Below are positions 18,017 to 27,323 of a stretch of 64,000 nucleotides of DNA, in pieces. A program made the position numbers and the translations under genes. Under the pieces are notes generated by a model. The model saw only the letters and a program-made list of their open reading frames with translations, did no database searches and had not been told where the DNA came from. Source of the DNA: Chelativorans sp. YIM 93263 (GTDB lineage Bacteria; Pseudomonadota; Alphaproteobacteria; Rhizobiales; Rhizobiaceae); NCBI RefSeq assembly GCF_028767125.1, contig NZ_JAKCWP010000013.1, positions 1 through 64,000 of the forward strand, read 5' to 3'. Within the stretch, counting starts at the first letter, position 1. Every line of letters starts with the position of its first letter.

Positions 18017-18487
18017 ATGAAACGGAAACAAGAGAACAATCCCGTGCCGCTGGAGGACCAACTCTGCTACGCCATTTACTCGGCGGGCATCGCCATTCAG
18101 CGCGTCTACAAGCCATTGCTCGACGAATTGGAACTTACCTATCCGCAATATCTCGTGCTCAACGTGCTTTGGCGTGAGGACGAGCAGACGGTCGGCGGCA
18201 TCGCCGAGAAGCTGGCGCTGGAATCGAGCACGCTCACGCCCTTGCTCAAACGGCTCGAAGCTGCCGGACTCCTGCGCCGCACGCGGAACCCGGAGAATGA
18301 ACGGCAGGTGGTGGTCGCGTTGACCGGCCAGGGTCGTGAACTCAGGTCCAAAGCGGGCTGCCTCGGCGATGCATTGCTTTCCGCTTCCGGGCAAAGCCCT
18401 GCAAATTTAAGCGAACTGAATCGGGACGTCAGGACGCTTCGCGACAATATCTACAAACACATTGGAAGCTGGACCTCGCCGGACTGA
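18017..18487 (+). CDS. OhrR-type MarR-family regulator
   Basis: 156 residues from ATG 18017 with AAGGAG seven bases upstream; an upstream in-frame ATG at 17999 is less well placed. The opening EDQLCYAIYSAGIAIQRVYK is typical of OhrR, with Cys17 as the expected peroxide-sensing residue, followed by a winged HTH (QTVGGIAEKLALESSTLTP, then RTRNPENERQVVVALT). OhrR proteins release DNA when this Cys is oxidised by organic hydroperoxides. Here the neighbour is an alpha/beta hydrolase rather than an Ohr peroxidase, so the controlled response may differ from the textbook pair. Confidence 0.88.
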   Translation: MKRKQENNPVPLEDQLCYAIYSAGIAIQRVYKPLLDELELTYPQYLVLNVLWREDEQTVGGIAEKLALESSTLTPLLKRLEAAGLLRRTRNPENERQVVVALTGQGRELRSKAGCLGDALLSASGQSPANLSELNRDVRTLRDNIYKHIGSWTSPD

Positions 18488-18559
18488 ACGCGCGGTTCCG
18501 GGCATGTGTAGCCTAGGCCGGCGCGATGGCCGCTGCATTGCGACTTCTCGGAGACCGGG

Positions 18560-19339
18560 CTACACAGTCGGAACGGTTCCGCCGTCGATTACATATTCCG
18601 TGCCGGTGATCGTCGCGGCGCGGTCGGAGGCGAGGAAAGCGACGAGATTGGCGACCTCGATGGGTTTTGATGGCCGGCCGATCGGAACGCCGCCGAGAGC
18701 ATCCATGATGATCTTCTTGCCGCCCTCTATATCCGTTCCTGCTTCCTCCGCAAGCCGTTGCGCTAATTCGATGGACGATTCCGTTTCGATCCAGCCCGGC
18801 GAGACACGAACTACCCGCACACCCTTCGGCGACACCTCCTTTGACAGACTTTTGCTGTAGGCAGACAGCGCGGCCTTGGCCGCCGCGTAGGCAGTGGTCG
18901 CTTCCGGCAGCGGGAGCAATCTCTGGATCGAGGAGACGTGGATCACGACGCCGCTCCCCTGCGCGATCATGCCCGGCAGCAGCGCACGGTCGAGCCGGAC
19001 CGCAGGCAACAAATTGAGGTCGATTTCCTTCCGCCATTCCTCATCCGTAAGCGCTGCGAAGCCACCGGCGGGAGCGGACGAGCCGCCGAGCATGTGAACG
19101 ATGATGTCGACGCCGCCCAGCCGGTGGCGCGCAGCCTCGGCCACGGTCGTGCAGCCTTCGTCAAGAGTGAGATCGGCCGCAACGAAGAACTCTTCCGGCA
19201 GCATCTCCGGCGCTGACCGCGCCGTCGTCAGCACCTGCGCTCCAAGCTGACGGAACAGCTCTACCGTCGCGGCCCCGGCCCCCTTGGTGCCAGCGGTGAT
19301 AAGGGCGCGCTTCCCTTTTAATGTGAAGAATTCGACCAT
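18560..19339 (-). CDS. SDR-family oxidoreductase
   Basis: 259 residues from ATG 19339. Rossmann cofactor motif [14 protein letters not shown] near the N-terminus, active-site serine in [16 protein letters not shown] (Tyr-x3-Lys catalytic pair) and a C-terminal [10 protein letters not shown]. These mark a classical short-chain dehydrogenase/reductase using NAD(P)H. An upstream in-frame start at 19426 would overlap the SnoaL-like gene and adds no family sequence. Likely an operon with the SnoaL-like gene and under control of the divergent LysR protein. Confidence 0.88.
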   Translation of the reverse strand: MVEFFTLKGKRALITAGTKGAGAATVELFRQLGAQVLTTARSAPEMLPEEFFVAADLTLDEGCTTVAEAARHRLGGVDIIVHMLGGSSAPAGGFAALTDEEWRKEIDLNLLPAVRLDRALLPGMIAQGSGVVIHVSSIQRLLPLPEATTAYAAAKAALSAYSKSLSKEVSPKGVRVVRVSPGWIETESSIELAQRLAEEAGTDIEGGKKIIMDALGGVPIGRPSKPIEVANLVAFLASDRAATITGTEYVIDGGTVPTV

Positions 19340-19422
19340 CCTTGAATCCTCGGTTCGATGCTCGTTCAATGTTGTCTCCCCGACACTGTGGGGACTCCTC
19401 CGAATCCTATCAGGGCGCCCGG

Positions 19423-19746
19423 TCACGCGCGGATGTCCAGCTCCACGATCTGGCCATCCTCGAGCCGGAACGCGAAGGTGAGAGTGGCGGGACCTCCCGG
19501 GAATTGCCCGGTTACCCTGGCGCGGACTTTGGTGGCGCCCTCCTCCTCGGCCACCTCAAGTGGCTCGGCGACATGCTGGTATTTGGCTTTCACGTCGCGC
19601 CACCAGGCAACGATGGCCTGACGGCCGGTATGGGAGCGGCCCTCGTCGTTAACGACGGCATCGGGCGCGAAGGCACGGATCAGAGCCTCGCCGTCATTGC
19701 TCCTGTCTGCGTGGAAATAGCCCTGGATCGGTGAAGGCAGGTCCAT
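19423..19746 (-). CDS. SnoaL/NTF2-like protein
   Basis: 107 residues with the cystatin-like NTF2 fold pattern: [20 protein letters not shown], then [16 protein letters not shown] and a C-terminal [13 protein letters not shown]. Such small proteins are isomerase-like or of unknown activity. Upstream of the SDR gene on the same strand, 83 nt apart, and divergent from the LysR gene. Confidence 0.82.
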   Translation of the reverse strand: MDLPSPIQGYFHADRSNDGEALIRAFAPDAVVNDEGRSHTGRQAIVAWWRDVKAKYQHVAEPLEVAEEEGATKVRARVTGQFPGGPATLTFAFRLEDGQIVELDIRA

Positions 19747-19854
19747 AGCGCTGTTCCCTCTTTTTGGGTGTCGTTTCGTCCCTGCTATTTAGACGTGGAC
19801 ATCTGTTTCGATAAGCTGGATAAAGATGGATGAGGAATTGCGATAAGAGGGACA

Positions 19855-20760
19855 ATGTACCGGCCAGCGCTGAACGACCTCGACGCGGTCATCGCCGTTG
19901 CGCGCAGGACTTCATTCCGAGTCGCGGCGCTCGATCTCGGCATGTCCACAACTGCGCTTAGCAACGCCATCGGGAGGCTTGAGGCGAGCCTTGGCGTCCG
20001 CCTGTTCAACCGCACGACGCGCAGCGTCTCGCTCACCGATGCCGGGCGCGTGTTTATCGAGCAGGTCGGCCCGGCATTGCAGGACATTCACGGCGCCATG
20101 GAGGCGGTACGGGCGCGGCAGGCAACGCCGTCAGGGACGCTCCGCATCAATGCATTTGCCACCGCGGCGCGCGAGATCCTTTCGCCGCTGGTGCTGGAGT
20201 TCCTGCGCCGCTACCCGCAGGTGCATATCGATCTCGTCACCGAGGGGCGGCTGGTCGATATCGTTGCCGAAGGATTCGACCTCGGCGTGCGTGTGGCCGA
20301 CCTCGTGCCCAGCGATATGATCGCAATATCGCTGGGCCGACCGCAGCGATATGCGGTCGTCGGCTCGCCGGCCTATGTCGAGAAGCATGGCAGGCCGCAC
20401 GCTCCGCCCGACCTCCTCCAGCATCAGTGCGTCCGCGTGCGTCTCCCGAATGGCGCGCTCTATCGCTGGCAGTTCGAGAAGGACGGCAAAACCGCCCAGA
20501 TCGACGTAACCGGCCCGATTACCTTGGATGAGGCGAGCCTCGCGCGAACCGCCGTGCTGCAGGGCATCGGGCTGGGCTTCTTCATGGAACAGGACATACA
20601 TGCCGACATCGAGGCGGGACGTCTCGTTCGCGTGCTGGACGACTGGACGCCGCCCTTTGCCGGCCTCTGCCTCTACTATCCCGGACGGCGCAACCCTTCC
20701 GCCGCCTTCAAGGCGTTTGTCGCTCTGGCGCGAGAACTCGGTGGAAGATCGGCAGCGTGA
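19855..20760 (+). CDS. LysR-family transcriptional regulator
   Basis: 301 residues. HTH at about 1-60 ([20 protein letters not shown], then [18 protein letters not shown]), effector domain from about 90, with [20 protein letters not shown] typical of the CrgA/DsdC-like group. Divergent from the SnoaL-SDR pair with a 108-bp spacer, so it is their likely activator. Confidence 0.9.
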   Translation: MYRPALNDLDAVIAVARRTSFRVAALDLGMSTTALSNAIGRLEASLGVRLFNRTTRSVSLTDAGRVFIEQVGPALQDIHGAMEAVRARQATPSGTLRINAFATAAREILSPLVLEFLRRYPQVHIDLVTEGRLVDIVAEGFDLGVRVADLVPSDMIAISLGRPQRYAVVGSPAYVEKHGRPHAPPDLLQHQCVRVRLPNGALYRWQFEKDGKTAQIDVTGPITLDEASLARTAVLQGIGLGFFMEQDIHADIEAGRLVRVLDDWTPPFAGLCLYYPGRRNPSAAFKAFVALARELGGRSAA

Positions 20761-20974
20761 TGACGTTCAAGGCGGCACTACTCTCCCGCGCTGCAATGTT
20801 ATGTGCTGCTGCAACGAGATCGGAGCAATCGACTGCTTTCCCAAATGCCTCCCGATAGCGGTCGAGGTTACGGCCCAAGTCGAGCCATTTGAGAACCAGG
20901 GTAAGCAACAACGCCGGCCTTATCTGCCCACGTAAGGAGCCAGGTGCCTCGACAGTGTCGGCAATTCAGGTTGC

Positions 20975-21165
20975 TCAACTCTTTGGAGCAACCCCATGGT
21001 GGAACAGATTGTCGGGATCATAAGTGACCTTGACCTTCTGCAGCGCACATAGCTCCCGCCCCAGAAGGCTTGTACCCAATTCGCTTCAATGTAGTCGCTC
21101 TCGGAAATGTGATCCGCTGGGACGTGGACCTGAGCGCATTCATGGCCGAGGCCCCCTCCGCCTGA
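20975..21165 (-). pseudogene. Remnant of a BBE-type FAD-linked oxidoreductase (C-terminal fragment)
   Basis: The minus strand encodes the end of a berberine-bridge-enzyme-like oxidase: HVPADHISESDYIEANW and QAFWG in one frame, then after a one-base shift LQKVKVTYDPDNLFHHG and a TGA at 20975-20977. The YDPDNLF.HG ending is characteristic of BBE/FAD-linked oxidases. No N-terminal part or FAD domain is present upstream, so this is a decayed fragment. The rest of the 506-bp gap (20761-21266) holds no gene I recognise. Confidence 0.65.
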
Positions 21166-21266
21166 CCTTCCGCCAGCGCCGCGTGTAATCCGGGCGCCTC
21201 TGGCGGGAATACGGCCGCATCGGCGGCGGCTGCTATGAGATGATCTCCTCGGTCGGCTTGACCCGG

Positions 21267-22583
21267 CTATTCCGCAGCAACTATTCGCTGCGTGGCATTA
21301 GGGGGTGTCGACCGCAGTGTCAGAACCCAGAAGGTCAGCGTCAATGCGCTGATGCCCGCTCCCATAACGGAGACACCATTCCAGCCGGCATAGGCATAGA
21401 CCATCGTTGACGCCGATGAGCCGATCGCACTGCCGATGGAATAGAAAATCACATAGGCCGCGGTGAGGCGATTCTGTGCCTCTGGCCGCACTCGGTAGAT
21501 CATGCCCTGGTTTGTCACGTGCGCCGCCTGCAACCCGAAATCAATGATGAACACGCCGGCGATCAGCCAAAGGATCGAGTGCGGCAGCATCGATATCGGC
21601 AGCCACGCAATAAGCATGAGAGTGAGCGCTATTCCGGTGGTACGCTGCCCGTGCCCCCGATCGGCCCACCGTCCGGAGCGCACAGCTCCGAGCGCGCCGG
21701 CAGCGCCAGCGAGGCCGAAGAGCCCGACCTGGGTATGAGACAGTGAAAAGGGCGGCGCGCTCAGCGGCAACACCAGGGGTGCAAGCAGTGTCGTGATGCG
21801 GGCGAAGATCAACATGGCGATCACGGCGCGAATGCGCAGCACAGGTTCCTCGATGAAGAGCATCAACAGGGAGCCGATCAGACGCGGATAGGAGAGTCTC
21901 GCCTTTGGCTTTTCCTGATGTGGGAGAGTTTTGCAAAGGAGCGCTGCAATCACGAGCGTCAAAACAGCGGAAAGGAGATAGACTGTTCGCCAACCTGAAA
22001 GGTCGGTTAGAAGTCCTGCGAACGTCCGCGCCAGCAGGATGCCGAGAACGATGCCGCTTGTGACGACGCCGACGATCTGTCCGCGTTCGGCGGGTTGAGC
22101 CAAGCTCGCGGCATATGCAACAAGCGCTTGCGTCACGACAGCCAACAGCCCGACCGCTGCCATCGAGACCAGTAACATCGCCGCGGTGAAGGAAAGTCCC
22201 ACGCATCCGAGCGCTAAAACCGATAACAGTGACTGGCCGATGATAAGCTTGCGACGGTCGATGAGATCACCGAGCGGCACCAGCAGAACCAGACCGAACG
22301 CATAGCCCAACTGCGTCGCTCCGACGATCAGGCCCGCTATGGAGCGCTTAAGCCCAAGATCGTCAGCAATTACGTCAAGCAGCGGATGGGCGAAATAGGC
22401 GTTGGCCACCGCGAGACCGCTCGCGACAGCAAACAGCAGCATGACCGGCCGACTGAGCGCGGACGCCTGCGTTTCTGGGGAAACAGATGCTGTTCCGCTC
22501 TCACGGCTCTGCATGTGCCTTTCATTTGTGCACAAGGCACCGTTCGCAGCGCCACAAGGCGCTTCGCCTTTCATCGAATCCAT
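21267..22583 (-). CDS. MFS transporter (drug-efflux type)
   Basis: 438 residues from ATG 22583, which has GGGAG six bases upstream; ATG 22514 is an alternative. Twelve hydrophobic segments; loop 2-3 carries GDLIDRRKLIIGQ, the MFS motif A variant, and the opening SGLAVANAYFAHPLLDVIAD is characteristic of DHA-type efflux pumps. Divergent from an HxlR regulator with a 32-bp palindrome between them, so expression is probably controlled by that protein. Export of a small toxic compound is likely. Confidence 0.88.
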   Translation of the reverse strand: MDSMKGEAPCGAANGALCTNERHMQSRESGTASVSPETQASALSRPVMLLFAVASGLAVANAYFAHPLLDVIADDLGLKRSIAGLIVGATQLGYAFGLVLLVPLGDLIDRRKLIIGQSLLSVLALGCVGLSFTAAMLLVSMAAVGLLAVVTQALVAYAASLAQPAERGQIVGVVTSGIVLGILLARTFAGLLTDLSGWRTVYLLSAVLTLVIAALLCKTLPHQEKPKARLSYPRLIGSLLMLFIEEPVLRIRAVIAMLIFARITTLLAPLVLPLSAPPFSLSHTQVGLFGLAGAAGALGAVRSGRWADRGHGQRTTGIALTLMLIAWLPISMLPHSILWLIAGVFIIDFGLQAAHVTNQGMIYRVRPEAQNRLTAAYVIFYSIGSAIGSSASTMVYAYAGWNGVSVMGAGISALTLTFWVLTLRSTPPNATQRIVAAE

Positions 22584-22613
22584 TGCGGACTCCCGTAGAA
22601 TTTGTTGTATTAT

Positions 22614-22645
22614 GAAACCAAAAACGAGATATCTTGTTTGGTTTC
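22614..22645. promoter_or_regulatory. 32-bp palindrome, likely HxlR operator
   Basis: An inverted repeat with arms GAAACCAAA and TTTGGTTTC around a centre AGATATCT lies between the divergent MFS and HxlR genes. It falls inside the longest possible HxlR reading frame, which supports the later start at 22683. Confidence 0.65.
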
Positions 22646-22682
22646 GTTATGCAACCTTTTTCTATGCATTGGAGCTAGATCA

Positions 22683-23135
22683 ATGGTCGGGAGAAAAAGC
22701 CTCAAAGGAGATTACTGCCCCAGCGCACGGTCGTTGGATGTTATCGGCGACTGGTGGTCGCTTTTGATCGTGCGTGACGCCTTCGAGGGCCTCACCCGCT
22801 TCAGCGAGTTCCAGAAGAGTCTCGGCATCGCCAAGAACATTCTTACGGATCGCCTCCGCACGCTCGTTTCGCGTGGCATCCTGGAGGCCGTGCCGGCCGG
22901 TGGGAGCGGCTCGCGCACGGAATACAAGCTGACAGCGATGGGACGGGATTTGTTTCCGGTGATGGTTGCGCTACGGCAATTCGGCGAACGCCACCTTTTT
23001 GGGCCGGGAGAGGAGCATTCCGTTCTGGTCGATCGTGAGAAGGGCTTGCCGGTTGCCCTCGATATCCGCACACAGGATGGCCGAACCATCGGGCCCGACG
23101 AAACCATGCTGTTGAAGATCCTTGAAGAGGAATAA
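22683..23135 (+). CDS. HxlR-family transcriptional regulator
   Basis: 150 residues from ATG 22683. HxlR winged HTH: CPSARSLDVIGDWWSLLIVR, then FSEFQKSLGIAKNILTDRL and SGSRTEYKLTAMG. The conserved Cys near residue 12 is present. Divergent from the MFS transporter gene and preceded by a palindrome. A frame extension to 22602 would overlap that palindrome and gives no family sequence. Confidence 0.9.
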   Translation: MVGRKSLKGDYCPSARSLDVIGDWWSLLIVRDAFEGLTRFSEFQKSLGIAKNILTDRLRTLVSRGILEAVPAGGSGSRTEYKLTAMGRDLFPVMVALRQFGERHLFGPGEEHSVLVDREKGLPVALDIRTQDGRTIGPDETMLLKILEEE

Positions 23136-23579
23136 GGTCCACCGGAATGCGGCGAAGCAGCACGACCTCCGACCGCAAATCGAGAAGACCGCACAAGGGC
23201 ACAACCGATCTATAGATCCTAACACGAATATGCCATCGGCGCTGAGATCAGTGGTGAGGAGCCGGTCTTGATCGACATTGATTCTAAGGCGACCTCTATA
23301 GCCAACCCTGGACAGCCGCTTTGCGCCTCGACTCAGCCGTTTAGCGCAAACCCGGAGCTTCTCCGAAAGCTGAAATCGTCGCCGCGGCATGAGCAAGTCG
23401 TTGTAGAGCGATTTAGCAAACTAAGATTCGTTCATTTCGGCGTGTGCGTCGAGTGCACGCTCATAGCCGGCCCCCGCGGGCATGGGGTCTGCGGCGTATT
23501 GCGTGCGGTGCAGTCCCGCGAGTGGCCTCATTAGGACAATGCTCCTGTAACGATGCCTCTTCCAGGGGTGTTTCGGCAC
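23136..23579. other. Intergenic region without recognisable gene
   Basis: About 440 bp between the convergent HxlR gene and the PstS-like gene. Several short ORFs on both strands, none with family features. No obvious terminator seen. Confidence 0.4.
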
Positions 23580-24539
23580 TCAATTGTAGAGACCGTCGAT
23601 GCCGATGCCGATCGGCATCTCGCCGTCGAAACGTGTTCCCGTCGTTTTGCTTTCGAGCCGTTCGAGAGCCCTGTCGTAGGCCTGTGCGGAGAGCGGCATA
23701 TAACCCGTAAAGTGTATCCACTTCTGCGCACCGCCGAGATAGCTTTTCAGAAACTCCTGCAAATCCGCCTTGCTCTCCAGAGAGGCTACGTTGACGTAGA
23801 GGAACAGCGGTCGCGCGAGCGGCTGATAGCGACCGGCCAGCACCTCACGCATCGCCGGAAGCACCGGTCCGCTGCCGGCGTCGATGGCGAGATCGTTCAT
23901 TTCCTCCCAATGGCGAAAATAAGCGCCGACACCGAAGAAACCGAGCGCATCGGGGTTCACCGCGATTCCGGCGGCCAGCTGTTCCTCGTCCTCACTGGCG
24001 GTGTAATCGCTGCGGCTGGAGCGCGTCTCACCAACAATCGCGGTGGTGAAATAGTCGTAAGTCCCCGAATCCTGGCCGCGCCCGAACAGCTTGATCGGGC
24101 GATCTGGCCATTCTTCACGCACCTGCTGCCAAGTCGTAACGGTGCCCTCGGCCGCCGGCTCCCAGAGCTTGCGCAACTCCTCGATCGTAATGGATTTCGC
24201 CCAATCATTGGTCGCGTTGACGACCACGGCGAGTGCATCAAAGGCGATCGGCAATTCCACATAGTCCACGCCGGCCTCGGCACAGACCTCCATCTCTTCC
24301 GTGTTGATCGGTCGAGAAGCATTGCTGATGTCTGTCTCACCTGCGCAAAAGCGCCGGAACCCGGCTGTCGTTCCGGAGAAATTGACATCTATCTCGATGC
24401 CGGCGCGTCGCGCCGCTTCGACCGTGATAGGATAGACGGTACTCGATCCGTCAGCGATGATCTGCTGCGCCGAGGCTCCGGATGTCATGGCTGAACTCAG
24501 GCCCACGAAGGCGGCAAAGAGCAATGATTTCGTCTTCAT
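23580..24539 (-). CDS. PstS-like phosphate-binding protein
   Basis: 319 residues from ATG 24539 with a signal peptide (MKTKSLLFAAFVGLSSAM, cleavage after ASA). The mature protein opens IIADGSSTVYPIT and has FSGTTAGFRRFCAGETDISN, RGQDSGTYDYF and PDALGFFGVGAYF, the phosphate-contact regions of the PstS/SphX group. An in-frame ATG at 24584 overlaps the preceding stop as ATGA and could be used, giving a longer n-region. No pstCAB genes are adjacent; instead it follows a Na/Pi cotransporter gene, so it may sense or scavenge phosphate for that carrier or for an ABC transporter encoded elsewhere. Confidence 0.87.
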   Translation of the reverse strand: MKTKSLLFAAFVGLSSAMTSGASAQQIIADGSSTVYPITVEAARRAGIEIDVNFSGTTAGFRRFCAGETDISNASRPINTEEMEVCAEAGVDYVELPIAFDALAVVVNATNDWAKSITIEELRKLWEPAAEGTVTTWQQVREEWPDRPIKLFGRGQDSGTYDYFTTAIVGETRSSRSDYTASEDEEQLAAGIAVNPDALGFFGVGAYFRHWEEMNDLAIDAGSGPVLPAMREVLAGRYQPLARPLFLYVNVASLESKADLQEFLKSYLGGAQKWIHFTGYMPLSAQAYDRALERLESKTTGTRFDGEMPIGIGIDGLYN

Positions 24540-24580
24540 CAGACTGCTTCCGTTTCCGGTGACCATGCTGGAATACCAGT

Positions 24581-24808
24581 TCATTTCGATTTGCCCCGCA
24601 ACTCTGCCAAGACCTGCTGGAAGAAGGCCTTCACCTCCGTCCAGTTAACCTGCGCCTGCTCGAGGTGCAGTTCCAGCGAATCGACGGCCTCGTGCTGATC
24701 GCTCTGCTCGCGGCGCTCCAACTCGGCGCGAATCTCGCCGATGTGCCCTTCCGTTTCGTCCAGAACCCTTTTGAGGTCTTCCTTCGACAGACGGCTCAGA
24801 TCATTCAT
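24581..24808 (-). CDS. Small coiled-coil protein in phosphate operon (75 aa)
   Basis: 75 residues, highly charged and helical (LSRLSKEDLKRVLDETEGHI, then IRAELERREQ). GAGG lies upstream of ATG 24808. It begins 9 nt after the Na/Pi cotransporter stop, and its own stop overlaps a possible ATG of the PstS-like gene, so it is part of the operon. I do not recognise a family. Position suggests an accessory or regulatory subunit of phosphate uptake, analogous in place only to PhoU-type partners. Confidence 0.75.
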   Translation of the reverse strand: MNDLSRLSKEDLKRVLDETEGHIGEIRAELERREQSDQHEAVDSLELHLEQAQVNWTEVKAFFQQVLAELRGKSK

Positions 24809-24817
24809 GGCAATACC

Positions 24818-25975
24818 TCAGAACAAAACAGTGATGGCGATGAGCAGCAGCGGCACCACGATGAAGACACCCAGAACCCACACTGCAGCATAGATTTTGC
24901 GCTCGGATGCCAGTCCTGCAAGCCATTCGGCGCCCAAAATCGGCAGGTTCCGCAGGAACGGCAGGCCGAAAATCAGCGCCACAGCGAACACGTTGAAGAG
25001 CACGTGGACGATGGCGATCTCCAGGGCGTGTGCCGCCACGGCGCCCGTGACCGCGGTCGCGGCCAAAAGCGCCGTCACGGTGGTCCCGATATTTGCGCCC
25101 AGCATGAACGGGTAGATCTGTCTCAACGAGAAAGTCCCCGCCCCGGCCAGGGGCACCATGAGGCTGGTCGTCGTCGAGGAGGATTGCACGAAGATCGTGA
25201 CCAGCGTGCCCGAGAAGATACCGGTCGCCGGCCCCTTCCCGATCGCGCTGTGCATGACCGCCTTGGCCTTGCCGACCATCAGCACCTTGAGAAGCTTGCC
25301 GATCCAGGTGATGGCCAGGAAGATAAGGGCAAGACCGATCACCACCATCGCAAGCCCCGCCAACATGCCCGGCAGCAGGCTGGAGACGCCTTCCAGTGTG
25401 CCGACGAGGGGTTTGGTGAGGATCTTCATGAAGTTCAGCCCGGACATGGAATAGTTGGCGTCACCAACCAACAGCCCCGCGACCGCTGCGGAGATCCGTT
25501 CCAGAAGCCCGAACATGATCTCCAGTGGTAAAAAGATGACGATCGCTATGAGGTTGAAGAAATCGTGCACCGTCGCCGCCGCGAAGGCGCGCCGGAACTC
25601 CTCCTTGTTGCGCACATGCCCGAGGCTGACCAGTGTATTGGTCAGGGTCGTGCCGACGTTTGACCCCATGATCATCGGAATGGCGATCGCCACCGGCAAG
25701 CCGCCGGCGACCATGCCGACGATCAGGGACGAAACGGTTGACGAGGACTGGATCAGCGCCGTGGCGACGATGCCGATCACGAGCCCGACATAGGGATTGG
25801 AGGCGAAGCTGAACAGTTCCTGCGCTTGCCCGCCGGTCGCGGCCTTGAAACCCGTACCGATCAGGCTGACCGCGCTGATGAGCACGTAGATCATGGTAAC
25901 GACGGCCAGCCACTGCGGCAGTCTGCTACTGCTGCCAGGCGCCGATATCTTATCGAGTGTTTCTGTGTGCGACAT
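24818..25975 (-). CDS. Na/Pi cotransporter family protein (NptA-like)
   Basis: 385 residues. The two inverted QSSS motifs of the PNaS family are present (ATALIQSSSTVSSLI and TIFVQSSSTTTSLM), each followed by a glycine-rich re-entrant segment (MGSNVGTTLTNT and LGANIGTTVTALL). Eight or more membrane helices. There is no C-terminal PhoU-like domain, unlike the longer YjbB type. Sodium-coupled phosphate uptake or export is expected. First gene of a three-gene operon with the 75-aa protein and PstS-like protein, divergent from PPK2. No Pho box was evident in the spacer. Confidence 0.9.
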   Translation of the reverse strand: MSHTETLDKISAPGSSSRLPQWLAVVTMIYVLISAVSLIGTGFKAATGGQAQELFSFASNPYVGLVIGIVATALIQSSSTVSSLIVGMVAGGLPVAIAIPMIMGSNVGTTLTNTLVSLGHVRNKEEFRRAFAAATVHDFFNLIAIVIFLPLEIMFGLLERISAAVAGLLVGDANYSMSGLNFMKILTKPLVGTLEGVSSLLPGMLAGLAMVVIGLALIFLAITWIGKLLKVLMVGKAKAVMHSAIGKGPATGIFSGTLVTIFVQSSSTTTSLMVPLAGAGTFSLRQIYPFMLGANIGTTVTALLAATAVTGAVAAHALEIAIVHVLFNVFAVALIFGLPFLRNLPILGAEWLAGLASERKIYAAVWVLGVFIVVPLLLIAITVLF

Positions 25976-26159
25976 CCGCCTCTCTCCGTTGACGGCAATC
26001 AGCTAGCACCGGTGGGTAACAGGTATGTGACTGCTGCTATGCCGGCGTTTGCCAAGCGAATGCACACCTCTTGCCTCTGCAATAAAACCGTTACGCCCGG
26101 GCGGTAGGTATTGATGGCAAACTGCGAAAAGCGGCAAATATCGTATGCGGAGACCCGAG

Positions 26160-27080
26160 ATGGAGAAGAGCGAGACCAGGACGAACTCGGCGGATTGGCT
26201 GAAAGCCGAGTTGGAAGACACACTGGACGAGGACTACGAGCTCGAGATTTCGGAACCGGCTCTGTCGTTCGAGTTGGCCAGAATCTATAAGAAGGCGCAT
26301 CCGGACACGATCGACCGCCGCACCTATTTTCGCGAACTCATCCGGTTGCAGTCCGAACTCATCAAGCTGCAGGACTGGGTAGCCCACCATAAGGAAAAAG
26401 TCGTCGTCATATTCGAGGGCCGAGACTCCGCCGGCAAGGGCGGCGTCATCAAACGCATCACACAGCGCCTCAACCCACGGATATGCCGCGTTGCAGCCCT
26501 GCCTGCGCCGAGTGACCGCGAAAAGACGCAATGGTATTTTCAGCGCTACGTGCCGCATTTGCCGGCCGGCGGAGAGATCGTGCTGTTCGACCGCTCCTGG
26601 TACAATCGCGCCGGGGTGGAACGGGTAATGGGCTTTGCCACGCAGCAGCAGGTAGAGGAGTTCTTCCGGGACGTGCCGGAGTTCGAGCGCATGCTGGTGC
26701 GCTCCGGCATCAGGCTCGTCAAGTACTGGTTCTCCATCACGGACGAGGAACAGCAATTACGCTTCCTGATGCGCATTCACGACCCGATGAAGCAGTGGAA
26801 GCTCTCGCCCATGGACCTGGAATCGCGGGTGCGGTGGGAAGACTATACCAAAGCCAAGGAGGAGATGTTCGCGCGCACCAACATTCCCGAGTCGCCGTGG
26901 TACATCGTCGAGGGCAACGAGAAAAAGAGAGCCCGCCTCAACTGCATTAATCACCTCCTGCAGCAGATCCCTTATGAGCCGGTGCCGCATCAGGAGATCG
27001 AGCTGCCCGATCGCGTGTTCAATCCGGAGTACGAACGCGCCGTCCTGCCGCCAGAGCTCTATGTGCCGCAAAAATATTGA
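26160..27080 (+). CDS. ppk2: Polyphosphate kinase 2
   Basis: 306 residues from ATG 26160 with GGAG eight bases upstream. PPK2 motifs: Walker A EGRDSAGKGGVIKRI, the lid-region sequence ALPAPSDREKTQWYFQRYV, Walker B LFDRSWYNRAGVERVMGF and SITDEEQQLRFLMR. PPK2 uses polyphosphate to phosphorylate nucleoside di- or monophosphates. The single-domain length fits class I. Divergent from the phosphate-uptake operon, so phosphate import and polyphosphate use are physically linked here. Confidence 0.93.
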   Translation: MEKSETRTNSADWLKAELEDTLDEDYELEISEPALSFELARIYKKAHPDTIDRRTYFRELIRLQSELIKLQDWVAHHKEKVVVIFEGRDSAGKGGVIKRITQRLNPRICRVAALPAPSDREKTQWYFQRYVPHLPAGGEIVLFDRSWYNRAGVERVMGFATQQQVEEFFRDVPEFERMLVRSGIRLVKYWFSITDEEQQLRFLMRIHDPMKQWKLSPMDLESRVRWEDYTKAKEEMFARTNIPESPWYIVEGNEKKRARLNCINHLLQQIPYEPVPHQEIELPDRVFNPEYERAVLPPELYVPQKY

Positions 27081-27323
27081 TAGGGAGCGGAAGACCGGCT
27101 GCCACTCTTTCGCATCCGCCTTTTCCCGCTCCTCTGGACACCAACCGGCACCTGGCGGTCCACCGTGAGACAGCCGCGCACATCGGCGAAACTGCCATTG
27201 ATGATCAGTGTCCGAGGGAGGATTGGACGGAAGGTCTCGGCCACGTTCGAATCTCAACAGACCCTGCATCGTATGCCGGACCGACAGACCCGGTCGGAGT
27301 AGAAAGCGCGCATTGACGTATGG

